From assembly GCA_013519935.1 (NCBI GenBank), contig JACDUA010000011.1, positions 1 to 49,579 of the forward strand: a DNA stretch of 49,579 bases, written 5' to 3'. Below are positions 10,852 to 20,254 of the stretch, in pieces (position 1 is the stretch's first letter; every line of letters begins with the position of its first letter). A program made the translations under genes and the position numbers. Below the pieces are notes generated by a model. The model saw only the letters and a list, made by a program, of their open reading frames with translations, ran no database searches and was not told the origin of the DNA. The stretch comes from Ectothiorhodospiraceae bacterium WFHF3C12. GTDB lineage: Bacteria; Pseudomonadota; Gammaproteobacteria; Nitrococcales; Nitrococcaceae.

Positions 10852-11447
10852 CCGGCAACGAGCCTCCCATCGCGGATCCGGAAGTGGCGGTCGGCCACCC
10901 GCTGGAGCTGGGCGGCATCGTGGCTGACCCAGAGCACGCCGATGCCATCCTGGTCGCGGAAATCCGCCACCAGGGACTCCACGGCGTCACGGTTGCCCTC
11001 GTCCAGGTTGGCGGTGGGCTCGTCCAGCAGCAGAACACGGGGCCTGCGGGAGAGCAATCGAGCCAGGGCCAGGCGCTGACGCTGGCCGGTGGACAGCCGG
11101 CCGACCTCGGCGGCGAGAACCGAATCGTCGAAGCCCAGACGCTCAAGCACGTTCTCCACGCACCGCGGAAAGTGCTCACCCACGGTGTCCGCCCACCAGC
11201 GGCTGTCCGCGGTGAGCAGGCTCACCTGGCGCCGCCAGTCATGGGCCCTCATGCCGCTGCACGCCGCGCCTTCGAGCCGGCACTCGCCGCCGTGGGGATC
11301 CAGGTCCGCGACGGCCCGCAGCAAGCGGGTCTTGCCGGACCCGGACGGGCCGCTGACGCCGACGCACTCTCCGCGGCCGATGGCAAGGCTCACGGGTGTG
11401 ACCACCCCGCAGTCCAGGGCGTCGAGCTCCAGCAGCGGTATGGGCAA
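10848..11447 (-). CDS. fetA: FetA-type ABC transporter ATPase
   Basis: ATPase partner of FetB. I place the start at a TTG at 11447 (LPIPLLELDALDCG), because GAGGAG sits six bases before it and E. coli FetA begins at the same point relative to Walker A; this gives 199 residues. The open frame continues 63 codons further upstream but reads as low-complexity Arg-rich sequence. Motifs: Walker A GPSGSGKT, signature LSTGQRQRL (Thr in place of the usual second Gly/Ser position), Walker B VLLLDEPTANLD and the H-loop VSHDAAQL. Domain order is that of a single ABC module without extensions. Confidence 0.88.
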   Translation of the reverse strand: MPIPLLELDALDCGVVTPVSLAIGRGECVGVSGPSGSGKTRLLRAVADLDPHGGECRLEGAACSGMRAHDWRRQVSLLTADSRWWADTVGEHFPRCVENVLERLGFDDSVLAAEVGRLSTGQRQRLALARLLSRRPRVLLLDEPTANLDEGNRDAVESLVADFRDQDGIGVLWVSHDAAQLQRVADRHFRIRDGRLVAG

Positions 11448-11794
11448 AGACGTCTCCTCGCGGGTCGTGGCAAGAACAGGACCTCGCCGAGCCGTCGGCC
11501 GGCGCGACAGTTGATGACCCCCGGTGCCTCGCCTATCGTGCTCATGGTGCCGGGGGAAACACCGAAGTATTCGCGCCTGGCTCCGACTTTCGGGCGCGTT
11601 CGCGGCCGCTACGCGGCATCCCTGCGGTCTGCGCACCCTCTCCGGCTCACGGCATTGCGGGCCGGACGCCTAAACCGGGACCGGCCCGCGGAGCCTCGGG
11701 AGAATAGTTCAGTGTTTCCCCGGAACGATACGGACAAACGCCGGGGCGGACAATTTACCGGGACGCCGCCCCGCAACCCATGGAGAAGACCCTG
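11448..11794. other. 347-base divergent intergenic region between fetA and apbE
   Basis: No convincing gene. It must hold the promoters of fetAB (leftward) and apbE (rightward), but I cannot pick clear hexamers. An imperfect dyad, CCCCGG at 11519-11524 and CCGGGG at about 11550-11555, is visible. No metal-regulator box is recognisable by eye. Confidence 0.4.
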
Positions 11795-12796
11795 ATGCCG
11801 CGGTGTCGCGCTGCCCCCTCCCTAGGATGGAAAACGCTCCTGTCGGCCTGCCTGTTGGTGGCTGCGGTACAGGCGCACGCCGAGTGGATCTACCACCGCG
11901 GGGACATGATGGGCACTTCCCTGCGCCTGACCGTATGGCATGCCGACCGGCCGGCCGGCGAATCCGCCATCGCGGCCGTGATCGCTGACATGCAGCGCAT
12001 CAATGCGCTGATGAGCCCGTACGTTGCCGATAGCGAGCTCTCCCGGCTGAATTCGCGCGCGGCCGGCGCGCCGGTCGCCGTCTCCCCCGAGCTGATTCGT
12101 CTGCTGCAGCAGGCACGGGCCATATCCGAGCTCACCGGCGGGGCCTTCGACGTCACCTATGCCAGCGTGGGCCATCTCTACGACTACCGCCGCGGCGTGA
12201 AACCGGACCGGGACACCGTGGACCAGCGCCTGCCCGCCATCGACTACCGCCACGTGACCATCGACCCGGAAGCTGGCACCGTTCGCTATGAACGCCCCGG
12301 TGTCCGGATCGACCTGGGCGGTATTGCCAAGGGCTACGCGGTGGAAAGGGCGGCGGATATCCTGCGCCAGCACGGCGTGGGCCACGCCCAGGTTTCCCTG
12401 GGCGGCGACACGCGCCTGGTGGGAGATCACCGCGGCCGACCCTGGGTCATCGGCATCCGCGATCCACGCGATCCCGAGGCCACCGCGGTGCGGGTGCCGC
12501 TGGTGGATGAGGCGGTATCCACGTCCGGGGACTATGAGCGCTACTTCGAGGAAGGCGGCATTCGCTATCACCACATAATCGATCCGGACACGGGCCAGTC
12601 GGCGGATGCGGTGCAGAGCGTAACCATCCTGGGACCCAATGCCACCCGGACGGACGCTTTCTCCACCAGCGTGTTCGTCATGGGCGTAGAGCGCGGGCTG
12701 TCCTTCATCAACGCGCGGGACGGCTTCGAGGCCGTTATCGTGGATAGCCGCGGCACGCTCCATTACAGTGCGGGCCTGAGACCCGGCGGAGAATGA
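11795..12796 (+). CDS. apbE: FAD:protein FMN transferase (ApbE family), secreted
   Basis: Covalently attaches FMN to Thr/Ser of exported flavoproteins such as NqrB/C or RnfD/G. I prefer the ATG at 11795, which has GGAGAAG six bases upstream, over the ATG at 11780; this gives 333 residues. A signal peptide ends near AVQAHA (residue 29). Motifs: GGAFDVTYASVG, the flavin-binding IDLGGIAKGYAVERA, VSLGGDTRLVG, STSGDYERYF, HHIIDPDTGQ, and TDAFSTSVFVMG in place of the usual TADALSTA. No Nqr, Rnf or other FMN-accepting protein is encoded nearby, so its client is elsewhere in the genome. Confidence 0.94.
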   Translation: MPRCRAAPSLGWKTLLSACLLVAAVQAHAEWIYHRGDMMGTSLRLTVWHADRPAGESAIAAVIADMQRINALMSPYVADSELSRLNSRAAGAPVAVSPELIRLLQQARAISELTGGAFDVTYASVGHLYDYRRGVKPDRDTVDQRLPAIDYRHVTIDPEAGTVRYERPGVRIDLGGIAKGYAVERAADILRQHGVGHAQVSLGGDTRLVGDHRGRPWVIGIRDPRDPEATAVRVPLVDEAVSTSGDYERYFEEGGIRYHHIIDPDTGQSADAVQSVTILGPNATRTDAFSTSVFVMGVERGLSFINARDGFEAVIVDSRGTLHYSAGLRPGGE

Positions 12797-12991
12797 CTAC
12801 CGCCACCGGCGACCGATCAATCGACGTCGCCGCCAAGCGTGATGCCGTTCGCGGTAAAGCGGGTCGGTAATGGGCCAAGCTGTCGGGACCTACGGCTTGC
12901 GCCGCCACCGCGCGGCCGCGCCATGCCAGTCACACGAAACGGAATGCCATAAGAAACCCGCGGCAGCGGGCGTCAAGGACAGGGGCACACA

Positions 12992-13540
12992 ATGCGCAAG
13001 GCCAGCCTTCTCCTCTCCATCGCGGTAGTCGCCGCTCTGGTTCTGGGCACCGGAGTGGCGCTCGCCCAGGACGATGATGCCGCAACCGGAGGCGACAGCG
13101 CCCTGGAGCAGGAAATCCAGGATCTCAGGCAGGAGGTCATGAACCTCAACCGGGACCTGTTCATCCTGGAAGAGGAGCTGCTCTTCCCCTCCAACACTCA
13201 GGTCCAGTTCTTCGTCGCGATGGACAGCGGCAACTTCTTCCGGCTCGACTCGGTGCAGCTCCACGTCGACGGCAAGGAGGTGAGCAATTACCTCTACACC
13301 GAGCGCGAAGTGGCCGCCCTGAAACGTGGCGGCGTCCACCGGCTGCACCTGGCGAACCTGTCCACCGGCGAGCACGAGGTGGTGGCTCACTTCACCGGCG
13401 TCGGCCCCAAGGGCCGTGACTACCGCCGGGCCGCGGAGCTCACGGTGAACAAGACCCTTGGGCCGCAGTACGTGGAGATCACCATCCGCGACGACTCGGC
13501 CAGCCAGCAGCCCGAATTCGCCATCCGTCAGTGGCAGTGA
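12992..13540 (+). CDS. Secreted coiled-coil protein, first gene of the ExbBD/TPR operon
   Basis: A 182-residue protein with a clear signal peptide (MRKASLLLSIAVVAALVLGTGVALA, cleavage near residue 25) and a short acidic coiled coil at about 38-62 (LEQEIQDLRQEVMNLNRDLFILEEELL). A beta-rich domain follows (QVQFFVAMDSGNFFRLDSVQLHVDG; VHRLHLANLSTGEHEVVAHFTG). I do not recognise a named family; the beta region looks like an Ig-like or surface-binding fold. ATG start with AGGGG upstream at about 12981. Its stop overlaps the next start (TGATG), placing it at the head of the operon. Probably a periplasmic component of the energised complex encoded downstream. Confidence 0.82.
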   Translation: MRKASLLLSIAVVAALVLGTGVALAQDDDAATGGDSALEQEIQDLRQEVMNLNRDLFILEEELLFPSNTQVQFFVAMDSGNFFRLDSVQLHVDGKEVSNYLYTEREVAALKRGGVHRLHLANLSTGEHEVVAHFTGVGPKGRDYRRAAELTVNKTLGPQYVEITIRDDSASQQPEFAIRQWQ

Positions 13541-15387
13541 TGCTCGGCCGCCTTCGCACGCTGATCGCGCTGGCGCTCGCCGTGCTGTCGAGCACCTCCG
13601 GCGCGGCACCGGCTCCGGCGGCCGAGCTGCATTACCGTGCGGTGCTGTTCGACTTCTATCAGGACGACTATTTCAACGCCAGCACCCGCAGCCTGGCCTA
13701 CGAGGACCAGAAGGTGCTCGGCGAGCGCCGGCGCGACGCCGAGCTGCTGCGCGGCGGCATGTTCCTCTCCTATGGGCTGTTCGATGCCGCCGCGGGGACC
13801 TTCCGCGAGCTGCTGGACGATGCGCTCGCCCCATCCGTTCGCCAGCGGGCCTGGTACCACCTGGGGCGGCTGGCCTATCAGCGCAACGACCTGGAAACCG
13901 CCGAGGACGCGCTGGAGCGGGTGGGCGACGATGCCAGCGTCCGCCGCGGCAATCAGCGCGACCTGTTGCTGGGGCTCATCGCCATGCGACGCGGCGACCA
14001 CGAAGGCGCGTTGCGACGCCTGAGCGCCGGCGAAAGCGGTGAGCAGACCAGCTGGTACGCCGTCTATAACATGGGCATCGCGGCCCTGCGAGCCGGCGAG
14101 AGGGACCGCGGCCGGGCCCTGCTGATGGACATCGCCGAGCTCGACGTGGCGGATAGCGAGCTGCTGGCACTGCGCGACCGCGCCAGCATCGCGCTGGGCT
14201 TTCATGCGCTGGCCGCGGGCGACGCCGCGGGCGCCGCACCGATGTTCGACCGGGTTCGCATCACCGGACCGTTCGCCACCCAGGCGCTACTGGGCGCCGG
14301 CTGGGCGGCCAGTAGTGATGGGGCCCACCGCCGCGCCCTGGTTTCCTGGCGAGCCCTGATGGAACGGGACATCACGGCACCGGCAGTTCAGGAGGCCTAT
14401 CTCGCCGCGCCCCACGGGCTGCTTCAGCTCGGCGCCGAGCGTGAGGCGGCCCAGGCCTACCGGGACGGCATCGAAGCCTATGCCAGGGAGCTCGGCCGCC
14501 TGCGACGCGCCATCGAGAGCGTGCGCAGCGGCGAAATGGTCCGGCGCCTGCGCGTCGCTTCCATGCGTAGCCGCGGCGAGGAATGGCCCCTGCAGGTCAT
14601 GCGCGAGACCCCCGGCGGCGAATACCTCCCCGAGCTGCTGGCCGGCCATGATTTCCAGCGCGCCGCGGCCAATTTCCGCGACCTCTATGCGCTGCGGCGC
14701 CATCTCAACTACTGGGCCGAGAGCATGGACGGCTTCGGCCGCATGCTGGAAACGCGCCGGCGGCGCTACGAGAACAACGTCACCCGGGTCGAGCAGGCAA
14801 TGGCGGAGCTGGACCTGGAGGCCCTCCAGGCCCGGCGCGAGGCGCTCGCCGGCCGCGTCGAACGTATCGCGGCCACCGAAGACGCACTCGCCCTCGCCAC
14901 CACCGATGAGCGCCGGCGCCTGGAACAGCTGGATGAGCTCGAACGACGGCTCGACGCACTCCCGGCGCAGGAGCGCGAGCCGCTGGCCCAGCGCCGACAC
15001 GTGCTCGCCGGTTTCCAGCGCTGGCGCATCGCCACGGACTTTGCGCCCCGGCTCTGGGAAGCCCGAAAGGCCCTCGGCGCGCTGGACGAGAGGATTGCCG
15101 AGCTGCGCGAACAGCGCCGCTCCCTGATTCGGGCCCGGAGCTCGGCGAGGCAGCGTTTCCAGGGTTTCGCGGAGCGCATCAGGCTGGCTCGGGCCCGGGT
15201 CGCCACCCTGCTGCCCCGCGTCAACGATGCCATCGAGCGCCAGCGCGACCGTCTCGAGACCCTCGCCGAAGCAGCCCTAGTTGAGCGTGAGCAGCGCCTG
15301 CGTGGCTATCTCGCCCAGGCCCGTTTCGCGCTGGCACAGCTCCATGACCGGGCCCGCAACCGCCGGACATCGGGGGATGCGCAATGA
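13540..15387 (+). CDS. Large periplasmic TPR / coiled-coil protein
   Basis: A 615-residue protein from the ATG at 13540 that overlaps the previous stop; an in-frame GTG lies nine bases earlier. It has a signal peptide up to about APAPAA (residue 26). TPR-like helical repeats fill about residues 35-300 (FLSYGLFDAAAGTFRELLDD; WYHLGRLAYQRNDLETAEDALERVG). A long charged coiled coil runs at about 400-590 (VEQAMAELDLEALQARREALAGRVERIAATED). No enzymatic motif. Its stop overlaps the next start as ATGA. A scaffold role in the periplasm is inferred from repeats and operon context. Confidence 0.82.
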   Translation: MLGRLRTLIALALAVLSSTSGAAPAPAAELHYRAVLFDFYQDDYFNASTRSLAYEDQKVLGERRRDAELLRGGMFLSYGLFDAAAGTFRELLDDALAPSVRQRAWYHLGRLAYQRNDLETAEDALERVGDDASVRRGNQRDLLLGLIAMRRGDHEGALRRLSAGESGEQTSWYAVYNMGIAALRAGERDRGRALLMDIAELDVADSELLALRDRASIALGFHALAAGDAAGAAPMFDRVRITGPFATQALLGAGWAASSDGAHRRALVSWRALMERDITAPAVQEAYLAAPHGLLQLGAEREAAQAYRDGIEAYARELGRLRRAIESVRSGEMVRRLRVASMRSRGEEWPLQVMRETPGGEYLPELLAGHDFQRAAANFRDLYALRRHLNYWAESMDGFGRMLETRRRRYENNVTRVEQAMAELDLEALQARREALAGRVERIAATEDALALATTDERRRLEQLDELERRLDALPAQEREPLAQRRHVLAGFQRWRIATDFAPRLWEARKALGALDERIAELREQRRSLIRARSSARQRFQGFAERIRLARARVATLLPRVNDAIERQRDRLETLAEAALVEREQRLRGYLAQARFALAQLHDRARNRRTSGDAQ

Positions 15388-18182
15388 CCCGCCGTCTTGG
15401 CTCGATCGGGCTGGCCCTGCTGCTCGCCGGTTGCGGCACGTCTCCGGTGGATCGCTCCGAGACGGTCGCCAGTCTGCGCGACGAGCCGTTACCCCGCGTC
15501 GAGCCCAGCCGGCTGGAAACCACGCCCGAAGGCACCGCAACGCTATACCGCGACTTCCTCGACGACGCCGAAGGCGACCCGGCCCTCAAGGCGGAGGCCA
15601 CCCGGCGCCTGGCGGACCTGCAACTGGAGGCCGAGGAAGGGAGCGGAGAAGACATCGAGGCGGCCGAAACCACCGTTTCGGAAGTCATCGCCCTGTACCG
15701 GAGCCTTCTGGAGAATTACCCGGACTATCCGCGCAACGACCGGGTGCTCTACCAGCTCGCCCGGGCGTACGAATACGCCGGACGCCGCGAAGAGGCCCTG
15801 GCGACCCTGGATCGCTACACCCGCCGCTACCCGGAGGGCGAGCGCTACACCGAGGTCCAGTTCCGCCGCGGCGAGATGCTGTTCGTCGAGCAGCGCTACG
15901 AACCCGCCGTCAACGCATACGAAGCGGTGCTGGAGCAGGGGGCGGACAGCGGCTTCCACGCCCACGCGCTCTACAAGCAGGGTTGGGCCCAGTTCAAGCT
16001 CAACCGCTATGAACGGGCGGTGACGCCCTTCGTGGACCTGGTGGCACTGGAGACGGACAACGGCAAGCGGGCACCGTCGGAGGTCGGCGGGGCGCAGGGG
16101 GAGCGACTGGAGGACACGCTAAGGGCGACCGCGCTCAGCTTCTCCGCGCTGGATGGCGCGGCCAGCGTACGCCGCTACTTCGACGGCCGGGGAGAGCGAC
16201 CCTTCGAGGACCTCCTCTACGAACGCCTGGGTGAGCACTACCTGGACCGGGAGCGCTGGACGGATGCGGCCAACGCCTTCCAGACCTTCACCGATGCGCA
16301 CCCCCTGCACCTGCGCGCACCGGTTTTCAAGGCGCGGGTGATCGAGACCTACGAGCAGGGTGGCTTTCCGTCGCAGGTGCTGGAGACCAAGGCCGGGCTT
16401 ATTGCCGCCTATGGCCTGGACCAGCCCTACTGGGAAAGCCGCCGCGCAGCCGACCACCCGGAAGTGGCAACCCTGCTCCAGACCAATCTGGCGGACCTGG
16501 CCCGGCACCATCATTCCAGGGGCCAGGAACAGCAGAGCGACGCCGACTTCGAAGCCGCAGCGGGCTATTACCGGAACTACATCACCTGGTTCCCGGAGGA
16601 CGCGGAGACGCCGCGGATGCACTTCCTGCTGGCCGAGCTGCTGTTCGAACGCGGCCGCTTCGCCAGCGCGACACGGGCCTACGAAGCCACGGCCTATGAC
16701 TATGGCGAACATCGCCGCGCCGCCGAGGCCGGCTACGCCGCCCTGCTCGGCTACGACAAGCACGCGCCCGCTCTGGACGGCGAAGCGCTGTCGCGGTGGC
16801 AACGACGCGCCACCGAATCCGCCCTGCGCTTCGCGGAGACCTTCCCGGAACACCCCGAGGCGGCCGGGGTCCTGCTGGGCGCGGCCAGGGAGCTCTACGC
16901 CCGCGGCGACTATCTGCGCACCCTCTCGGCCACTGAGGCGCTGCTGACGCGTTATCCCCAGCTGGATCGGGAAGACCGCCTGGCCACCCAGCGGCTGCGC
17001 GGTCATGCCGCGTTCGACCAGGGTTTCTACGGCGTGGCGGAGACCGCTTACCGCGAAGCGCTCATGCTCTATCCCGAGCGCGAGCTCACCAAGGCGCAGC
17101 AAAAGTCGCGAGAGGAACTGACCGACAACTATGCCGCGGCCATCTACAAACAGGGCGAGAACCACCGCCAGGCCGGCAAGCTGGAGCTGGCCGCCGAGGA
17201 TTTTCTGCGGGTGGGCGAGCTGGCCCCGACGGCAGGCATCCGTGCCACGGCCCATTACGACGCCGCCGCCGCCCTGCTGGCCCTGGAAGCCTGGTCGCGG
17301 GCCGCTTCGGTTCTGGAGGATTTCCGGCGGCTGTTCCCGGACCACGAGCTGCAGGGCGAAACCACGCGGCGGCTCGCGGTGGCCTACCTGAACAGCGGCC
17401 AGGGCGAGGCGGCGGCGGTGGAGTTCGAACGTCTCGGCAACAGCGCGGATATCGAGCCCGAGCGTCGCCGCCAGGCCCTGACCCAGGCCGCCGAGCTCTA
17501 CCAGGAGAACGGCGACCTGCGGAAGGCCGCTCGCACCCTGGCGACACTGGTGGAGACCTTCAAGCGGCCGGTGGAGGCGCGGGTGGAGTCCATGAACCGG
17601 CTCGCCGAGATCCATGGCGAGCTCAACCAGCCCGCGCAGCGCCGGCGCTGGCTGGAAGCCCTCGTCGAGGCCCACGGCAGCGCGGGACCGGCGGCGACGG
17701 AGCGCACCCGTTATCTGGCGGCCCAGGCCTCCATGACGCTCGCCCGGGACAGCTTCGATGCCTACAGCGCCGTGGAGCTGGTCACACCGATTCAGCGCAA
17801 TCTCAAGCGCAAGAAGACACTGATGGAGCAGACCCTGGACGCCTATGAGCGCGCGGCGGACTACGGTGTCGCAGATGTGACGACATCCGCAACGTACCAC
17901 ATCGCCGCCGTTTACTATGACTTCAGTCAGGCCCTGCTCGATTCCGAGCGGCCGGACGATCTCAGTGACATGGAACTGGAGCAGTACAACCTGCTCCTGG
18001 AAGACCGCGCTTTCCCCTTCGAGGAGAAGGCGATAAAGATCCACGAACTCAATACCGGTCGGGTCACGGAAGGCATTTACGATGAGTGGGTGCGCAAGAG
18101 CTTCCAGCAGCTGGCCCAGCTGTTCCCCGCCCGTTACGCCAAGAGCGAGCGCAATGGAGATGTCGCCCGGAATCTGCGTTAA
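15384..18182 (+). CDS. Very large TPR lipoprotein
   Basis: A 932-residue lipoprotein: the signal MTRRLGSIGLALLLAGC gives lipobox Cys17. The rest is a near-continuous array of TPR/TolA-binding-like repeats, for example YPDYPRNDRVLYQLARAYEYAGRREEALATLDRYTRRYPEGE, with the tandem pattern of YbgF/BamD-type proteins but far longer. ATGA overlap with the gene before; the 3' end overlaps the next gene by 29 bases. Likely an outer-membrane or periplasm-facing scaffold that binds the transmembrane energiser genes downstream. The name adventurous-gliding-type protein is sometimes applied to such genes; no motility role can be shown here. Confidence 0.85.
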   Translation: MTRRLGSIGLALLLAGCGTSPVDRSETVASLRDEPLPRVEPSRLETTPEGTATLYRDFLDDAEGDPALKAEATRRLADLQLEAEEGSGEDIEAAETTVSEVIALYRSLLENYPDYPRNDRVLYQLARAYEYAGRREEALATLDRYTRRYPEGERYTEVQFRRGEMLFVEQRYEPAVNAYEAVLEQGADSGFHAHALYKQGWAQFKLNRYERAVTPFVDLVALETDNGKRAPSEVGGAQGERLEDTLRATALSFSALDGAASVRRYFDGRGERPFEDLLYERLGEHYLDRERWTDAANAFQTFTDAHPLHLRAPVFKARVIETYEQGGFPSQVLETKAGLIAAYGLDQPYWESRRAADHPEVATLLQTNLADLARHHHSRGQEQQSDADFEAAAGYYRNYITWFPEDAETPRMHFLLAELLFERGRFASATRAYEATAYDYGEHRRAAEAGYAALLGYDKHAPALDGEALSRWQRRATESALRFAETFPEHPEAAGVLLGAARELYARGDYLRTLSATEALLTRYPQLDREDRLATQRLRGHAAFDQGFYGVAETAYREALMLYPERELTKAQQKSREELTDNYAAAIYKQGENHRQAGKLELAAEDFLRVGELAPTAGIRATAHYDAAAALLALEAWSRAASVLEDFRRLFPDHELQGETTRRLAVAYLNSGQGEAAAVEFERLGNSADIEPERRRQALTQAAELYQENGDLRKAARTLATLVETFKRPVEARVESMNRLAEIHGELNQPAQRRRWLEALVEAHGSAGPAATERTRYLAAQASMTLARDSFDAYSAVELVTPIQRNLKRKKTLMEQTLDAYERAADYGVADVTTSATYHIAAVYYDFSQALLDSERPDDLSDMELEQYNLLLEDRAFPFEEKAIKIHELNTGRVTEGIYDEWVRKSFQQLAQLFPARYAKSERNGDVARNLR

Positions 18183-18798
18183 CGGCGCACCAAGGGGCCC
18201 ACGCCTGCTTCTGCGCTTAGCCGCCGCCGCGGTCCTGACGCTGGGGCTGGGTGGCTGTGCCCTGTCGCCGGCGCCGGAACCCGAAGAGAAAGCGCAGGCG
18301 GAGGACGAGGAGCCGGCTGTCTCCGAACAGACAAGAGCCACGTTCCGGGCCGCAGTGACCGACCTGCAGGCCAAGCGCTACGAGCGGGCGGCCCGGAGGC
18401 TGGAACCGCTCATCGACCATGAGCCGCCACTGCCGGGGGCCCAGCTCAACCTGGGTATCGCTTACCGCCATCTCGAGCGGTTCGAGGAGGCCGAGGGTGC
18501 GCTGCGTACGGCCATTGGCCAGCGGCCCGATTGGTCCAAGCCCCATGTGCAGCTCGGCATCGTGCTGCGTCACCAGGGCCTTTTCGGCGAGGCGCGCGAG
18601 CACTACGAAAAGGCGCTCGCGCTCGACAGCGACAACGCGACGGCGCACGTCAATCTGGGCGTGCTCTGCGACCTGTACCTCCGGGATCTGCGCTGCGCGG
18701 TGGATCACTACGAGCGTTATCAGGCCCTGACCGCGGAGGAGGATCAGCAGGTGAAGCTGTGGATTGCGGATCTCAACCGCCGCATGGAGGCCGAGTGA
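18154..18798 (+). CDS. Small TPR lipoprotein
   Basis: A 214-residue lipoprotein from the ATG at 18154; a second in-frame ATG lies at 18160. A hydrophobic signal segment precedes the lipobox LGLGGC (Cys35), followed by an acidic linker and three to four TPR units (LNLGIAYRHLERFEEAEGALRTAIG; PHVQLGIVLRHQGLFGEAREHYEKALALD; AHVNLGVLCDLYLRDLRCAVDHYERY). The start lies inside the 3' end of the preceding gene, and its stop overlaps the next start (TGATG). It resembles PilF/NlpI-like helper lipoproteins in length and layout, but it belongs to this operon rather than to a pilus cluster. Confidence 0.83.
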   Translation: MEMSPGICVNGAPRGPRLLLRLAAAAVLTLGLGGCALSPAPEPEEKAQAEDEEPAVSEQTRATFRAAVTDLQAKRYERAARRLEPLIDHEPPLPGAQLNLGIAYRHLERFEEAEGALRTAIGQRPDWSKPHVQLGIVLRHQGLFGEAREHYEKALALDSDNATAHVNLGVLCDLYLRDLRCAVDHYERYQALTAEEDQQVKLWIADLNRRMEAE

Positions 18799-19067
18799 TG
18801 CGAACCCTCACATGCCTCGTCGCGTTGCTCGCCCTGGCCGGGGGTGTCGCCGATGCCCAGGAGGATCAGGGGCGGCGGCTGCAGGGCATGTCCATCATCG
18901 GTAACGAAGAGCTGCCGAAGTCGCTCTACATCATTCCCTGGAAGGAATCCGGCTACGTGGACATCGCCGGACGGCCGCCCCGGGGACTGATCGACGAGGC
19001 CCTCTCGCCCGTCGATCCGGAGGTGTTCCGGCGCGAGCTGCGGTACCGCCGGGCCATGGAACCGTAA
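18798..19067 (+). CDS. Small secreted conserved-looking protein (89 aa)
   Basis: Begins at the ATG overlapping the previous stop (18796-18800 TGATG) and gives 89 residues, within a longer out-of-context open frame. A signal peptide MRTLTCLVALLALAGGVADA is followed by a compact mature part of about 69 residues. This contains the striking block GMSIIGNEELPKSLYIIPWK and PPRGLIDEALSPVDPEVFRREL. I do not recognise a named domain. Its tight position between the TPR lipoprotein and exbB argues that it is a genuine component of the complex, perhaps a small partner of a TPR protein. Confidence 0.75.
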   Translation: MRTLTCLVALLALAGGVADAQEDQGRRLQGMSIIGNEELPKSLYIIPWKESGYVDIAGRPPRGLIDEALSPVDPEVFRRELRYRRAMEP

Positions 19068-19100
19068 CAAACAGAGCAGATCGATAATCAGGGGATCGAC

Positions 19101-19751
19101 ATGGAGTACATCGAAAGCATGTTGCGCTTCTTCCAGCAGGGGGGCGCGTTCATGGTGCCCATCGCCATCGTGCTGGGCCTGGGCCTGGCCATAGCGCTGG
19201 AACGATACATCTACCTGTCGCTGGCGAAGGCCACCAACCGCCGGGTCTGGAACCAGATCATGCCCATGCTGCAGCAGGGCAAGTTCCGCGAGGCCGTCAA
19301 CAAGGCCAACAGCTCCAAGGCGGCCATCGGCAAGATCATGAGCTACGGTCTCAACCGCATGGGCGCGACACGGCGCCGTGAGGACGTGGAGCTCGCCATG
19401 GAGGAAGGCCTGATGGAGGCGATCCCGCGGCTGGAGCGTCGCACTCACTACCTGGCCACTCTGGCCAATATCGCCACGCTCCTCGGGCTGCTGGGCACCA
19501 TCATCGGCCTGATCAACGCGTTCACCGCGGTGGCGGAGGCCAATCCGGCGGAGAAGGCCGACATGCTCTCGGCGAGCATCTCGGTGGCCATGAACACGAC
19601 CGCGTTCGGGCTGATGGCCGGTATTCCGCTGCTGCTCATCCACTCGGTGTTGCAGACCAAGGCCACCGAGGTTGTGGACAGCCTGGAGATGGCCTCGGTC
19701 CGCGTCATGAACATGCTCATGGAGCGGGGCCGCCAGGAGGCCTCGGCGTGA
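19101..19751 (+). CDS. MotA/TolQ/ExbB-type proton channel subunit
   Basis: A 216-residue inner-membrane protein with three helices: about 15-37 (GAFMVPIAIVLGLGLAIALERYI), about 117-140 and about 160-183. The channel-lining signatures of TolQ/ExbB are present: LATLLGLLGTIIGLINAF and NTTAFGLMAGIPLLL. With the two ExbD-like proteins downstream it should form a pentamer around an ExbD/TolR dimer and use the proton gradient to do work in the periplasm. Its stop overlaps the start of the first exbD gene by four bases. Not assigned to TolQ or ExbB proper because no tolA/tolB or tonB-receptor genes are adjacent. Confidence 0.93.
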   Translation: MEYIESMLRFFQQGGAFMVPIAIVLGLGLAIALERYIYLSLAKATNRRVWNQIMPMLQQGKFREAVNKANSSKAAIGKIMSYGLNRMGATRRREDVELAMEEGLMEAIPRLERRTHYLATLANIATLLGLLGTIIGLINAFTAVAEANPAEKADMLSASISVAMNTTAFGLMAGIPLLLIHSVLQTKATEVVDSLEMASVRVMNMLMERGRQEASA

Positions 19752-20254
19752 GTCTGCGCCGCCACGGCCGCCGGTCGCGCAACCAGGAAACGGCCGAGAT
19801 GAACGTCACGGCGTTCATGAACCTGATGGTCGTCCTAGTGCCGTTCCTGCTGATCATGGCGGTGTTCTCGCGCATCACCATCCTGGAGCTGAACCTGCCC
19901 AGCGGCGACGGCGGCGCGGCCGAGGATACGCCCGAGCTGCAGCTGGAAGTCATCGTCCGCAAGCAGGGCATCGAAGTGGCAGGCCGGCGCATCGGCACCA
20001 TTGAGCGGGTGGGCACCAGCGAGTCCGGCTACGACCTGCAGGCCCTGTCGGGCGCGCTGAAGGACCTCAAGGCCCGGTATCCGGACAAGACCGACGTCAC
20101 CATACTGCTGGAGCCGGACATCCCCTACGAGCAGGTGGTCGCCGTCATGGACACCGTCCGCGTGACCAGGGTCTCCCAGGCCGGTGACCTGGTGACGGCC
20201 GAGCTCTTCCCCGACATCAGCATCGGCGACGCGCCGGAGGGAGCCGGAGGATGA
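19748..20254 (+). CDS. ExbD/TolR-like protein 1, with Asn at the proton-carrying Asp position
   Basis: A 168-residue protein with a basic cytoplasmic N-tail, one membrane helix (about residues 22-43) and a periplasmic domain. Aligned by eye to E. coli ExbD (INVTPFIDVMLVLL), its NVTAFMNLMVVLVPFLL places Asn25 where ExbD has the essential protonatable Asp25; the neighbouring Pro is Ala. The codon is AAC at 19820-19822. The second ExbD-like protein keeps the Asp, so the predicted heterodimer would carry only one protonatable site in the membrane. Start GTG at 19748 overlaps the exbB stop; its stop overlaps the next start. Confidence 0.9.
   Translation: MSLRRHGRRSRNQETAEMNVTAFMNLMVVLVPFLLIMAVFSRITILELNLPSGDGGAAEDTPELQLEVIVRKQGIEVAGRRIGTIERVGTSESGYDLQALSGALKDLKARYPDKTDVTILLEPDIPYEQVVAVMDTVRVTRVSQAGDLVTAELFPDISIGDAPEGAGG

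Noticed and set aside
16119-18374. 751-codon minus-strand open frame opposite the large TPR lipoprotein
   Set aside because: Antisense shadow of a TPR gene in GC-rich DNA; the plus-strand gene has lipobox, overlaps and repeats, while the shadow has no recognisable domain.
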